64,000 bases of DNA, taken from positions 121,448-185,447 of the forward strand of contig NZ_QVQH01000009.1 of NCBI RefSeq assembly GCF_003428645.1, read 5' to 3'. The notes under the pieces are model-generated. The model made no database searches and had not been told where the DNA came from. It saw only the letters and a program-made list of their open reading frames with translations. Shown here one piece after another: positions 1-8,835 of this stretch. Every line of letters begins with the position of its first letter. Within the stretch, counting starts at the first letter, position 1. The position numbers and the translations under genes were made by a program. The stretch is from Geodermatophilus marinus. GTDB taxonomy: Bacteria > Actinomycetota > Actinomycetes > Mycobacteriales > Geodermatophilaceae.

Positions 1-317
1 CCGGCCGGGACGACGACCCGCCTCTCCCCCAGCTGCACCAGCTCGCTGCCCTCGCGGACGAGCAGCACCCCCACCCGGTCGCCGTCGGTGGCGGCGAGCT
101 GGGCGCGGCCGCGGGAGCCCGCGCACGGCCCGCACCGGCAGTCGACGAGGGCGAGGTCGCCGACCCGGTAGCGGGCCAGCTCCACCGGCCCCGGCGCCGG
201 CTCACCCGGGGTGAGCGACCAGGGCAGGTGGGTCTCGCTGACCGCGGCGCGGAAGGCCTCGACCCGCTCGGCGGCCGGTACGTCGGCGGGGCTCCAGCGC
301 TCGGCGACCAGTGGCAT
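1..317 (-). CDS. AraC-type regulator, N-terminal part (cut by window start)
   Basis: Only the first ~105 residues lie in the window; the gene runs off the left edge. The fragment resembles the N-terminal ligand-binding domain found in AraC regulators of the AraC_binding_2 type (start MPLVAERWSP, later ARYRVGDLALVDCRCGP and a strand-rich LLVREGSELVQLGERR). The DNA-binding helix-turn-helix half is outside the window, so the family call rests on this domain alone. The ATG is preceded by a good ribosome site (GGGAGG five bases upstream). It is divergent from the hydrolase gene at 439, which it may control; that link is inference. Confidence 0.6.
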   Translation of the reverse strand, partial: MPLVAERWSPADVPAAERVEAFRAAVSETHLPWSLTPGEPAPGPVELARYRVGDLALVDCRCGPCAGSRGRAQLAATDGDRVGVLLVREGSELVQLGERRVVVPA

Positions 318-426
318 GGGGACCTCCCGCCGCGGAGCCAACCCCGCGGGGTGGCGGCGGGCAAGGGGTGCGGGCACCGCCGCACGTCGTGCGGGGATCG
401 CCGCGACCGGCCGGTGCCCGCACGGC

Positions 427-432
427 GACGGT
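427..432 (+). promoter_or_regulatory. Possible -10 element of a leaderless promoter
   Basis: GACGGT ends exactly six bases before the ATG at 439, and no ribosome site is visible. This matches the nAnnnT-to-start spacing seen repeatedly in this window. Confidence 0.3.
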
Positions 433-438
433 CGGGGC

Positions 439-1341
439 ATGCGAGAGGACATCGAGTTCGCGACCGAGGACGGCGTCACCCTGCGCGGGTGGCACTACCC
501 GGCGGAGGGGGTGGACGGCCCGGCCCCGCTGGTCGTCATGGCCCACGGCTTCTCCGCCGTCAAGGAGATGCACCTGGACGACTTCGCGGCGCGCTTCGCC
601 GCCGGCGGCCTGGGCGTGCTGGTCTACGACAACCGGAACCTCGGTGCCTCGGACGGGACCCCGCGCGGCGAGATCGACCCGTGGCAGCAGGTCCGGGACT
701 ACCGGGACGCGATCACCTGGGCGCAGGGGCAGCCGTGGTGCGACGCCGGCCGCATCGGCATCTGGGGGTCGAGCTACAGCGGGGGGCACGTGCTCGTCGT
801 GGCGGCGATCGACCGGCGGGTGCGCTGCGTGGTGTCCCAGGTGCCGCTGGTCAGCGGCCTGGCCAACGCCCGCCGGCTCATCCGCGCGGACGTCTTCGCC
901 GAGCTCCGGCAGATGTTCGACGCCGACCGCGTGGCCCGGTACGCCGGCGGTGACCCGGCGATGATCCAGGTGGCGTGGGAGAAGGAGCCCGACGAGCCCT
1001 GCGCGCTGCCCACCGCGGACACCCACGACTTCTTCCTCGGCCCGATCCTGGACCGGGCGCCGTCCTGGCGGAACGAGGTCACGCTGCGCTCGGTGGAGAT
1101 GTTCGTCGAGTACGAGCCGGGGGCCTACATCGCCGACATCGCCCCGACGCCGCTGATGGTGGTGGTCGCGGCGCAGGACCACCTCACCGTCGCCGACCTG
1201 ACGCTCGAGTACTTCGAGCGGGCCCGCCACCCCAAGGAGCTGCTGGTGCTGCCGGTCGGCCACTTCGAGGCCTACGTGGACGGGGCGTTCGAGCGGTCCG
1301 CGCCGGCGCAGCTGGCCTGGTTCCGGCAGCACCTGGCCTGA
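439..1341 (+). CDS. Alpha/beta hydrolase of the CocE/X-Pro dipeptidyl-peptidase type
   Basis: 300-residue cytoplasmic hydrolase with no signal peptide. The nucleophile elbow is GSSYSG (residues 110-115), the G-x-S-Y-x-G form typical of CocE/PepX-like (S15-type) hydrolases, which puts the nucleophile at Ser112. The oxyanion strand is VVMAHGFSAVKE near residue 32. An aspartate in VAAQDHLT and a histidine in PVGHFEAY near the C-terminus complete the triad. The family includes thermophilic dialkylhydrolases and uncharacterised esterases, so the substrate is unknown. The ATG at 439 was chosen because homology begins there; a longer upstream reading gives arginine-rich nonsense. It is divergent from the AraC-type gene and followed by a strong hairpin. 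Confidence 0.8.
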   Translation: MREDIEFATEDGVTLRGWHYPAEGVDGPAPLVVMAHGFSAVKEMHLDDFAARFAAGGLGVLVYDNRNLGASDGTPRGEIDPWQQVRDYRDAITWAQGQPWCDAGRIGIWGSSYSGGHVLVVAAIDRRVRCVVSQVPLVSGLANARRLIRADVFAELRQMFDADRVARYAGGDPAMIQVAWEKEPDEPCALPTADTHDFFLGPILDRAPSWRNEVTLRSVEMFVEYEPGAYIADIAPTPLMVVVAAQDHLTVADLTLEYFERARHPKELLVLPVGHFEAYVDGAFERSAPAQLAWFRQHLA

Positions 1342-1364
1342 GGACGCCGATCCCCCGGCCGGAC

Positions 1365-1401
1365 CCGTCGTCCACAGCCCCGGCGGGCCTGTGGACGACG
1401 G
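1365..1401. terminator. Hairpin terminator after the hydrolase gene
   Basis: Perfect 13-bp stem (CCGTCGTCCACAG with its complement) around an 11-base loop, 24 bases after the stop at 1341. There is no U-tract, as is usual for very GC-rich actinobacterial terminators. Confidence 0.6.
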
Positions 1402-1437
1402 CGGCCGAGGTCCGCGCGGGCTGCCACGGTGGCCGCC

Positions 1438-1890
1438 ATGTCGATGCCCGCGCTCACCGCCGTCCCCGTCCGCTCCGGCCTGGCCCTCACCCGCCGCTGG
1501 GTCGCCCTGCTCGCACCGCCGGTCTTCGGCGCGCGCAGCCTGTGGCTGACCTGGTTCGGCACCGACGACCGGCAGCTGCCCGTCGTCGTCCCGGTCGACG
1601 ACCTGCCCGACCTGCCCGAGCCGCCGCTGCTCACCGGGCTGCTCGACCTGCACACCGGCGTCACGGCCGACTCCGCCGGCGGGCCCTGCCTGCTGGCGAT
1701 GGCGCTCTGCCGCCCGGGCGACCCCGCTCCCACGGCCGACGACGAGCGGTGGGCCACCGCGCTGCGGGAGGTGCTCGACGGCGCGGTGCCCTGGAGCCTG
1801 CACCTGGCCGCCGGTGGCCGGGTCCGGCCGCTGGTGGAGGCCGCGCACCTGCCCCCGCTGAGCGGGTGCGCCCTGACCGCGGGGACCTGA
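1438..1890 (+). CDS. Hypothetical protein
   Basis: 150-residue protein that I do not recognise. It has no obvious signal peptide or membrane span. It contains an acidic proline-rich stretch (VPVDDLPDLPEPP, about residues 45-57) and a C-terminal half that reads as a compact globular domain. Codon use is normal for the window (GC-rich third positions), which supports it as a real gene. An alternative GTG start lies three codons upstream at 1429. It sits between the hydrolase terminator and the acyl-CoA synthetase gene, 82 bases before the latter, on the same strand. Confidence 0.5.
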   Translation: MSMPALTAVPVRSGLALTRRWVALLAPPVFGARSLWLTWFGTDDRQLPVVVPVDDLPDLPEPPLLTGLLDLHTGVTADSAGGPCLLAMALCRPGDPAPTADDERWATALREVLDGAVPWSLHLAAGGRVRPLVEAAHLPPLSGCALTAGT

Positions 1891-1972
1891 CGGCGCGGGG
1901 ACCTCCGCCCCTGGTCCGGCATCCCCCGCGCGGCGAGCGTGAGCCACCCCACACCCGCCACGGAGGTGCCCC

Positions 1973-3517
1973 GTGTACCTGACCCAGGGCCTGCACCGCG
2001 CGGTGCAGCAGCGACCCGACGCGCCCGCGACGATCGACGGCTCGCGCACCCGCACCCACGCGGAGTCGGTGGACCGGATCGCCCGGCTCGCCGGGGCGCT
2101 GCGCGGCCTCGGGGTCGAGGACGGCGCCCGGGCGGCGGTGCTGGCCCTGAACTCCGACCGCTACCACGAGTGGCTCGCCGCGACGCTGTGGGCGGGCGGG
2201 GTGGTCGTCCCCGTGAACTTCCGCTGGAGCGTCCCGGAGATCGCCGACTCGCTCGACGAGGTCGGCGCCACGGTGCTCGCGGTCGACGACCTGTTCGCGC
2301 CGATGGTGCCGGCGCTGCGGCAGACCGTCCCCGGGCTGGCGCACGTCGTCCACCTCGGTGACGGCGCGACCCCCGAGGGCACCCGCCCCGTCGAGGAGCT
2401 GCTGGGCGGGTCCGGGCCGGTGGAGGACGCCCGGCGCGGCGGCGAGGACCTGGCCGGTGTCTTCTACACCGGCGGGACGACGGGCCGCTCCAAGGGCGTC
2501 ATGCTCAGCCATCGCAACCTGCTCACCGCGATCATGGGCGGGCTGGCCATCTCGGAGCCGGTGGAGACCAGCGTGTACCTGCACGCCGCGCCGATGTTCC
2601 ACCTCGCCGACTTCAGCATGTGGGTGACCGAGGTCGTGGCCGGCGGCACCCACGTCATGATCCCGGCGTTCGACCCGGTCGCGGTGATGCAGGCCGTCCA
2701 GGCGCACGGCGTCACCGACCTGCTGCTCGTCCCGACGATGGTCCAGCTCGTCGTGGACCACCCCGCGCTCGACGAGCACGACCTGACCAGCGTGCGGCGC
2801 GTGCTCTACGGGGCCTCACCCATGTCCGAGGCGCTGCTCGGCCGGGCGATGAAGGCCCTGCCGAACGCCCGGTTCCTGCAGGCCTACGGGATGACCGAGC
2901 TGGCCCCCTCGGCGACCCTGCTGACGCCGACCGACCACGAGCACCCCGTGCACCGCCGCTCCGTGGGCCGGGCCGCCCCGCACACCGAGGTGCGCATCGT
3001 CGGACCCGACGACCGGGAGCTGCCGCGCGGCGAGGTCGGGGAGATCGTCGTCAGCGGCGGCAACGTGATGCTCGGCTACTGGCACCGCCCCGAGCAGACC
3101 GCCGAGGCGCTGCGCGGCGGCTGGATGCACACCGGGGACGCCGGCTGGATGGACGACGAGGGCTACGTGTACCTCACCGACCGGATCAAGGACATGATCA
3201 TCTCGGGCGGGGAGAACGTGTACTCGGTGGAGGTGGAGAGCGTGCTGGCCCAACACCCGTCGGTGGCCACCTGCGCGGTGATCGGGGTGCCGGACGAGAC
3301 GTGGGGCGAGCGCGTGCACGCCGTCGTCGTCCCGGTGCCCGGTGCGACCCCCACGCTGCAGGAGCTGCACGACTTCTGCACCGAGCGGATCGCCGGCTAC
3401 AAGGTGCCCCGGTCGGTGGAGGTCGTCGACGGGTTGCCCCTGTCGGCGGCCGGCAAGGTGCTCAAGCGCGAGCTGCGCCGGCCCTACTGGGAGGGGCACG
3501 AGCGGGCCGTGCACTGA
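1973..3517 (+). CDS. Acyl-CoA synthetase (AMP-forming, FadD-like)
   Basis: 514-residue ANL-superfamily ligase that activates a carboxylic acid as acyl-AMP and transfers it to CoA. The core motifs are present: the P-loop YTGGTTGRSKGVMLSH (about 165-180), YGMTE, the hinge region HTGDAGWMDDEGYVYLTDR followed by KDMIISGGENVYS, and the C-terminal PLSAAGKVLKREL with the catalytic lysine near 495. The GTG start follows GGAGG at a good distance. Length and motifs fit medium/long-chain or aromatic acid ligases; the substrate cannot be read from sequence. It is convergent with the LuxR-type gene, with a strong hairpin between them. Confidence 0.88.
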   Translation: MYLTQGLHRAVQQRPDAPATIDGSRTRTHAESVDRIARLAGALRGLGVEDGARAAVLALNSDRYHEWLAATLWAGGVVVPVNFRWSVPEIADSLDEVGATVLAVDDLFAPMVPALRQTVPGLAHVVHLGDGATPEGTRPVEELLGGSGPVEDARRGGEDLAGVFYTGGTTGRSKGVMLSHRNLLTAIMGGLAISEPVETSVYLHAAPMFHLADFSMWVTEVVAGGTHVMIPAFDPVAVMQAVQAHGVTDLLLVPTMVQLVVDHPALDEHDLTSVRRVLYGASPMSEALLGRAMKALPNARFLQAYGMTELAPSATLLTPTDHEHPVHRRSVGRAAPHTEVRIVGPDDRELPRGEVGEIVVSGGNVMLGYWHRPEQTAEALRGGWMHTGDAGWMDDEGYVYLTDRIKDMIISGGENVYSVEVESVLAQHPSVATCAVIGVPDETWGERVHAVVVPVPGATPTLQELHDFCTERIAGYKVPRSVEVVDGLPLSAAGKVLKRELRRPYWEGHERAVH

Positions 3518-3581
3518 GGCGACCGCCGGCGGCACCGTTCCGCGGCGCGGGCGCGGCGGGCCCCTGGGGTCCCACCCCGGG

Positions 3582-3621
3582 GCCTACGTCTGTGAGTGCT
3601 GTGGCACTCACAGACGTAGGC
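3582..3621. terminator. Bidirectional hairpin terminator
   Basis: Perfect 18-bp inverted repeat (GCCTACGTCTGTGAGTGC and its complement) with a 4-base TGTG loop between the convergent synthetase and LuxR-type genes. It is clearly less GC-rich than the surrounding DNA. Confidence 0.8.
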
Positions 3622-3663
3622 GACCGGACCCCTCCCACCACCGGCGGCGCACGGCCCCGTGGC

Positions 3664-4641
3664 TCAGGCCGGCACGCGGACCAGCCCGGCGCCCACCGCG
3701 GACGCCGCCGCGGCCGCGCGGTTGCCGACGCCGAGCTTGGTCAGCAGGTGCTCGACGTGGGTGGCCACCGTCCGCTCGGTGACGCCCAGCGCCCGGGCCG
3801 CCATCCGGTTGGTCGCCCCGAGCGCCAGCTCGCAGAGCACCTCCAGCTCGCGCACCGACAGGCCGCCGGGCGACGGGGCGGGCCCGTGCTCGACCACCAC
3901 CCAGCGACCGGCCGGGCGGGCCTCCACGGCCAGCAGCGCCGATCCGCGCAGCACCAGCAGGTGCCGGCCCAGCCGGGACGGCCAGCCGGCCGGGTGCAGC
4001 AACCCGGCCAGCGCGCCGGTGAGCAGTTCCGGGCGGGCGGACGGCGACAGCGCGAGCAGCCGCCCGTCGTCCGGCGCCCACGCCAGCACGCCGGCCGCCC
4101 CGTCGGAGGACGGCAGCGCCAGCCCGCCGAGCGGGTCGACCAGGCTCACCAGGTCCTCGCGCAGCACCCGCAGCCAGCCGACCGCCTCGTCGTCCACACC
4201 CCCGCCGAGGGTGCTGGCGTGCAGGCAACCGACGTACCGGCCGCCGGTGGTGAGGCACAGGCTCACGCCGTCGGTGAACCGCAGCGGCGTGATGACCCGC
4301 TCGAACATCGGCCCGCGCCGGCCCGCCGGGGGGATGTCGCGCACCCGGAGCGGGCGGCCGGAGTCGCGGACCGCCGGGAACAGCGGGTCCTCGTGGAAGG
4401 CCGACTCCATCGCGGCCAGCGCGTCGTCGACGTAGCCGGTGCTGGCCAGGGTCTCGTGCCGGCCGCGCAGCGGGTCCCAGCGCGCCACCGCGGCCGCGCA
4501 GGTCGACAGCGCACCGAGGGCGTCGAGGACGGCGGCGGCCCGGTCGGTCTCCGGCAGGTCGTCGCCGGCGGCCACCGCCTCCGCGGCGTCGCGCACCGCG
4601 AGCGCGGCCGCGAGCCGACCGTCGGTGCGGACCCCGCCCAT
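3664..4641 (-). CDS. LuxR-family transcriptional regulator with GAF-like sensor
   Basis: 325 residues. The C-terminus (about 262-322) is a typical LuxR/NarL helix-turn-helix: GGLSVRELEVLCELALG, then ATNRMAARALGVTERTVATH and LLTKLGVGNRAAAAA. The N-terminal ~200 residues look like a GAF-type sensor fold (FTDGVSLCLTTGGRYVGCLH), so it is more likely a one-component sensor than a response regulator; no phospho-acceptor receiver motif is seen. The start is ATG 4641, with CAGGCT ending six bases upstream, a possible leaderless arrangement. It is divergent from the amidase gene at 4789. Regulation of the flanking genes is inference. Confidence 0.8.
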   Translation of the reverse strand: MGGVRTDGRLAAALAVRDAAEAVAAGDDLPETDRAAAVLDALGALSTCAAAVARWDPLRGRHETLASTGYVDDALAAMESAFHEDPLFPAVRDSGRPLRVRDIPPAGRRGPMFERVITPLRFTDGVSLCLTTGGRYVGCLHASTLGGGVDDEAVGWLRVLREDLVSLVDPLGGLALPSSDGAAGVLAWAPDDGRLLALSPSARPELLTGALAGLLHPAGWPSRLGRHLLVLRGSALLAVEARPAGRWVVVEHGPAPSPGGLSVRELEVLCELALGATNRMAARALGVTERTVATHVEHLLTKLGVGNRAAAAASAVGAGLVRVPA

Positions 4642-4788
4642 CCGGGCAGCCTGGCACGCCCCCGGCCCCGCCGGAAGCCTCCCGCCGTCCGCAGTTCGAC
4701 CGATGCGCGGCGCGCGCCGGTGCGGCCAGCATCCCCGGCAACGCGCGGGCACCGGCGCCCGCACCCGAGAGCGAGGGAGCCACCGCTC

Positions 4789-6219
4789 GTGGACATCTCC
4801 GACTACACCCAGCACGACGCCACCGCCCTGGCCGAGCTGGTCCGCAGCGGCCAGGTCTCGGCCCCGGAGGTGCACGCCGCCGCCCGGGCGGCCGTCGCGC
4901 AGGTCGACCCGCAGCTGAACGCGCTGGTCGGCGAGCCGTTCGACAAGCCCCTCGACGCCGACCTCAGCGGCCCGTTCGGCGGCGTCCCGTTCGCGATCAA
5001 GGACCTCGTGCTGCACGCCGAGGGGATCCCGCAGCGGGCCGGCTCCCGGCTGCTCGGCCCCGGCGTCCCCTACCCGTACGACACCGCGCTGATGGCCCGC
5101 TTCCGCGCCGCCGGGCTGGCCGCGATCGGGGTCACCGCCACCCCGGAGTTCGGCTTCAACGCCAGCACCGAGTCGGTCGCCACCGGGCCGACCCGCAACC
5201 CCTGGGACACCGCCCGCTCCCCCGGCGGGTCCAGCGGCGGCTCGGCGGCGCTCGTCGCCGCGCGGGCCCTGCCGGTCGCGCACGCCAACGACGGCGGCGG
5301 CTCGATCCGCATCCCGGCCGCCGCCTGCGGGCTCGTGGGTCTCAAGCCCAGCCGCGGCCGGGTCACCGTCGCCCCCGACTACAGCGACCCGCTGCTCGGC
5401 CTGGGCGTGGAGTTCGCGGTCACCCGCAGCGTCCGGGACGCGGCCGGGCTGCTCGACGCCGTCCACGGCTCCGAGCCCGGCGACCGCTACCTGCTGCCCG
5501 CGCCGGCCACCAGCTTCGCCGATGCCGCCCGCCCGCCGGCGGGGCGGCTGCGGGTCGCGGTGTCCACCGCCGCGCCCAACGGCGCGCCGGTCGACGAGGC
5601 CTGCCGGGCCGCCGTGGCCGCGGCCGCGCGCGCCCTGGAGGCGGCCGGGCACACCGTCGAGGAGGCCGCGCCCGGGTTCGACGTCGAGGCGTTCGACGCG
5701 GCCAACCTCGTAGCCTGGACCAGCTTCCTGGCCGACGGCGCCTACGGGGCCGCCGCCGCGCTCGGCGTCGACCTCGGCCCCGACCTGCTCGAGCACACCA
5801 CCCTGGCCTGCGCCGAGCACGGCCGGACGCTCTCCGCGCTCGACCTGTACGCCGCCGACCGGGTGTTCAACCAGACCACCCGCACCCTCGCCCGCTTCCT
5901 CACCGGCTACGACGTCTGGCTCACGCCGACCACCGCCGCTCCCAACACCGAGATCGGCCACCTGCACGCCGACGACACCTCCCTGGACGCCCGCGGCTGG
6001 TACGACAAGATCTTCACCTTCGCGCCGTTCACCGCGTGGTCCAACGTCACCGGCACCCCGGCGGTCTCGGTGCCCGGCCCGGCGTCGCCCGAGGGCTGGC
6101 CGGTCGGGGTCCAGGTGGTCGGCCGCTACGCCGGCGAGGAGACGCTGCTCGGCGTCGCCGCCCTGCTCGAGGAGGCGCTGCCCTGGGCCGACCGCCGTCC
6201 GGCGGTGGTCGCCGGCTGA
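4789..6219 (+). CDS. Amidase (amidase-signature family)
   Basis: 476-residue amidase-signature enzyme that hydrolyses carboxylic amides. The Ser-cisSer-Lys triad is visible: Lys71 in VPFAIKDLV, cis-Ser149 in [11 protein letters not shown], and the nucleophile Ser172 in [10 protein letters not shown]. Length fits stand-alone amidases (about 460-500 residues); it is not GatA in context, because gatB and gatC are absent. The GTG start follows GAGGGAG. Substrates in this family range from aryl amides to 6-aminohexanoate dimers and cannot be told apart here. It is followed by an imperfect long inverted repeat. Confidence 0.88.
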   Translation: MDISDYTQHDATALAELVRSGQVSAPEVHAAARAAVAQVDPQLNALVGEPFDKPLDADLSGPFGGVPFAIKDLVLHAEGIPQRAGSRLLGPGVPYPYDTALMARFRAAGLAAIGVTATPEFGFNASTESVATGPTRNPWDTARSPGGSSGGSAALVAARALPVAHANDGGGSIRIPAAACGLVGLKPSRGRVTVAPDYSDPLLGLGVEFAVTRSVRDAAGLLDAVHGSEPGDRYLLPAPATSFADAARPPAGRLRVAVSTAAPNGAPVDEACRAAVAAAARALEAAGHTVEEAAPGFDVEAFDAANLVAWTSFLADGAYGAAAALGVDLGPDLLEHTTLACAEHGRTLSALDLYAADRVFNQTTRTLARFLTGYDVWLTPTTAAPNTEIGHLHADDTSLDARGWYDKIFTFAPFTAWSNVTGTPAVSVPGPASPEGWPVGVQVVGRYAGEETLLGVAALLEEALPWADRRPAVVAG

Positions 6220-6240
6220 GAACGCGGGCCCGACCCCGCG

Positions 6241-6310
6241 GTGATCATGGGGATTCGTCCCGCGCTCGCGGCGCGCCGGCCCGTGTCGCCGGACATACGC
6301 CCATGATCAC
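6241..6310. repeat. Structured inverted repeat between amidase and peptidase genes
   Basis: Outer arms GTGATCATGGG (6241-6251) and CCCATGATCAC (6300-6310) are perfect complements. Inner GTCC (6257-6260) and GGAC (6291-6294) also pair across a symmetrical 5-base internal loop, with a 30-base GC-rich centre. It could be a terminator for the amidase gene or a REP-like mobile intergenic repeat. Confidence 0.55.
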
Positions 6311-6429
6311 GAACGCGGCGGCGGACGCGGGGAGCGGGCCGGCGCGCCCCGCTCCGCTGAGCAGGGCGGACGCGCAGACCCCGGGGGCGCACCGCTCCGG
6401 GGCGCCGCGGAGGGTCTACCGTCCCGCGG

Positions 6430-8340
6430 GTGCACGACGGAGGACTGAGGGACACGGGCGGGGTGCGCCCGACGGCCGCGGAGGTCGAGGAGGCGGTCGC
6501 GCTGGCCGCCGACCTCGTCGACGCCTGGGGCAGCTGGGGCCCCAACATGACCCCGGACGCCACCCGGGTGGCGTTCATCTCCGACCGCTCCGGCGTCCCG
6601 CAGCTCTACATCCAGGACATCGTGCTCGACGGACCGCAGCCGCCGGCCCGGCACGTGCCGCTCTCCGACGACCCGGTGCTCGAGGTCCGGTGGGCGGCCG
6701 ACAGCCGCTGGCTGGCCTGCGAGGTGGCCACCGACGGCGGGGTGCGGACGGCGGTGTGGGTGGTCCGCCCCGACGGCAGCGAGGCCCGCCGCATCGCCGG
6801 TGACGCCGGCGAGCACGCCGAGCTGGGCCCCTGGACCCGCAGCGGGCACCGCTTCGTCGTCACGTTCCCGGGCGCCACGCCGGGCAGCCCGACCACCTCC
6901 TACCTGGCCGACCCGGCGACCGGCCGGCTGGACTGGCTGGCCGAGGGCGACCACATCCACGTCCTGGACGTGTCGCTGGAGGAGCGGTTCCTGGTCATCC
7001 GGGACGGCGAGCGCGGCCAGCAGTTCGTCGTCGTCGTCGACCGGCTCACCGACGAGGACTTCAGCGCCCTGCCCGCGGGCGCCACCGGCTCCACCGACGT
7101 CGCGCTCATCCGCCCCGCCCCCGACGACCACAGCGGGCCGGTGTACGTCTACCTCGCCTCGGACGTCGGCCTGCCCCGGCGCCAGCTCCTCGGCCTGCCG
7201 TTCGGCCCCAACGGCTACCGGGGCGAGGCGCGCACACTGGCCGCCCGCGACGACGCGGAGCTGGAGTGGGTGGACGCCGACGACGCCGGCCGGCTGCTGC
7301 TGCTGGTGTGGAACGTGGCCGGCTCCAACGAGCTGGAGCTGTTCGACACCGCCACCCGGGAGCGCACGCCGATCCCCGGGCTGCCCGGGCTGGTGGCCTC
7401 CGACCCGGTGCTCAGCCGCGACGGCAGCAGCGTGGTGCTGGGCGTGCAGGGCCCGCTGCGCCCGCGTGAGCTGTGGCACCTGGACACCGCCACCCACCAC
7501 TGGACCCGCGTCACCGCGGCGCCCGACCTGCCCGCCCGGCTGCTCGTCGTCCCGACGCTGGAGACCTTCACCGGGGTCGACGGGCTGCCGCTCACCGGCT
7601 GGCTGTACCGGGCGGCGCACACCCCGGGCCCGGCGGTGGTCTACCTGCACGGCGGGCCGGAGGCGCAGGAGCGCCCGATGTTCTCCCCCCAGCACCAGGC
7701 GCTGGCCGCCGCCGGGCTGACGGTGTTCGCGCCGAACATCCGCGGCTCGTCGGGCTTCGGGCGGGAGTTCGTGCACGCCGACGACCTCTACCAGCGCTAC
7801 GCGGCCTTCGACGACGTCTGCTCCGCGGCCCAGCACCTGGTCGACGCCGGCATCGCCGACCGCGGCCGGATCGCGGTCACCGGCCGCTCCTACGGCGGCT
7901 ACCTCACCCTCGCCATGCTGGCCTTCTTCCCGGGGACCTTCGCCGCGGGCATCGACGTCTGCGGGATGAGCGACCTGATGACGTTCTTCCGCGACAGCGA
8001 GCCGTGGATCGCCTCGGTCGCGGTCTCCAAGTACGGCCACCCGGAACGGGACCGCGCGCTGCTCGAGCACATCTCCCCGCTGGCCTCGGCCGACCGGATC
8101 GACGTCCCGCTCATGGTGGTGCACGGCGAGCACGACACCAACGTGCCGATCGGCGAGGCCCTCCAGGTCGTGGACGCGCTGCGCGCCCTGGGCCGGCCGG
8201 TGGAGTACCTGGAGCTGCCCGGCGAGGGGCACGACTACCGCCGCGCGGACTCCCGGCGGCGGCTGTACGGCCGGATGGTCCGGTTCCTCGCCGAGCACCT
8301 GTCCGGGCCGTGCGAGCGGACCGCGGAGCCGGCCGCGTGA
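6430..8340 (+). CDS. S9-family serine peptidase (prolyl oligopeptidase/acylaminoacyl peptidase type)
   Basis: 636 residues, with an N-terminal beta-propeller and a C-terminal alpha/beta-hydrolase peptidase domain. The propeller begins around residue 35 (SWGPNMTPDATRVAFISDRS, a TolB/WD40-like repeat). The catalytic domain starts near 390. The triad residues are Ser487 in GRSYGGYL, Asp569 in HGEHDTNVPIGEA and His601 in GEGHDYR. There is no signal peptide, so it is predicted cytoplasmic, cleaving short peptides or acyl-peptides. The GTG start has TACCGT seven bases upstream (leaderless pattern). The stop overlaps the next start by 4 bases (GTGA), so the DUF1810 gene is co-transcribed. Confidence 0.88.
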   Translation: MHDGGLRDTGGVRPTAAEVEEAVALAADLVDAWGSWGPNMTPDATRVAFISDRSGVPQLYIQDIVLDGPQPPARHVPLSDDPVLEVRWAADSRWLACEVATDGGVRTAVWVVRPDGSEARRIAGDAGEHAELGPWTRSGHRFVVTFPGATPGSPTTSYLADPATGRLDWLAEGDHIHVLDVSLEERFLVIRDGERGQQFVVVVDRLTDEDFSALPAGATGSTDVALIRPAPDDHSGPVYVYLASDVGLPRRQLLGLPFGPNGYRGEARTLAARDDAELEWVDADDAGRLLLLVWNVAGSNELELFDTATRERTPIPGLPGLVASDPVLSRDGSSVVLGVQGPLRPRELWHLDTATHHWTRVTAAPDLPARLLVVPTLETFTGVDGLPLTGWLYRAAHTPGPAVVYLHGGPEAQERPMFSPQHQALAAAGLTVFAPNIRGSSGFGREFVHADDLYQRYAAFDDVCSAAQHLVDAGIADRGRIAVTGRSYGGYLTLAMLAFFPGTFAAGIDVCGMSDLMTFFRDSEPWIASVAVSKYGHPERDRALLEHISPLASADRIDVPLMVVHGEHDTNVPIGEALQVVDALRALGRPVEYLELPGEGHDYRRADSRRRLYGRMVRFLAEHLSGPCERTAEPAA

Positions 8341-8780
8341 GCGGCGGGGCGGGCGGGGACGCCTACGACCTCGACCGGTTCCTCCGCGCCCAGGACGGCG
8401 GGGTGCACGAGCAGGCGGTCGCGGAGCTGCGCGCCGGCGCCAAGCGCGGCCACTGGATGTGGTTCGTCTTCCCGCAGGTCGCGGGGCTGGGGCGCAGTGC
8501 CACCGCACAGCACTTCGCGATCAGCGGCCTGGACGAGGCGCGGGCCTACCTGGCCCACCCCGTGCTCGGCCCGCGGCTGGAGGAGGCCGCGCGGGCGCTG
8601 CTCGCCGTCCGCGGGCGCACCGCCGAGCAGGTGCTGGGGCCGGTCGACGCGCTCAAGCTGCGCTCGTCGATGACGCTGTTCGCCGCGGCCGGCCCCGGGC
8701 GGGCCGTCTTCGGCGAGGTGCTCGACCGCTTCTACGCCGGGGAGCCCGACACCGCCACCACGGCGCGGATCCGACTGTGA
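8337..8780 (+). CDS. DUF1810 family protein
   Basis: 147 residues matching the DUF1810 (YjaG-like calpastatin-domain) pattern: YDLDRFLRAQ at the start, the hallmark HWMWFVFPQVAGLGRS, then YLAHPVLGPRLEEAA and LKLRSSMTLF. The family is small and soluble, and no biochemical function is known to me. The GTG start overlaps the peptidase stop by 4 bases, so translation is coupled. The C-terminus is a few residues shorter than many homologues. Confidence in family membership is high; function is unknown. Confidence 0.85.
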   Translation: MSGGAGGDAYDLDRFLRAQDGGVHEQAVAELRAGAKRGHWMWFVFPQVAGLGRSATAQHFAISGLDEARAYLAHPVLGPRLEEAARALLAVRGRTAEQVLGPVDALKLRSSMTLFAAAGPGRAVFGEVLDRFYAGEPDTATTARIRL

Positions 8781-8835
8781 GCCGCGGCACCCCCTGCCGC
8801 GCATGCGGTCGGGGCGCCCCGGGCAGAGTGGGGGC

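Noticed and set aside
202..2055. Long open frame on the minus strand (and many like it, e.g. 6307-8508, 19749-22829, 40642-43050 and 48964-52497)
   Set aside because: They lie opposite or across recognisable genes, and their translations are arginine/glycine/proline-rich without domains. High GC lengthens antisense frames.
4789..6219. GatA subunit of the amidotransferase
   Set aside because: gatB and gatC are absent and the sequence around the active site fits stand-alone amidases.
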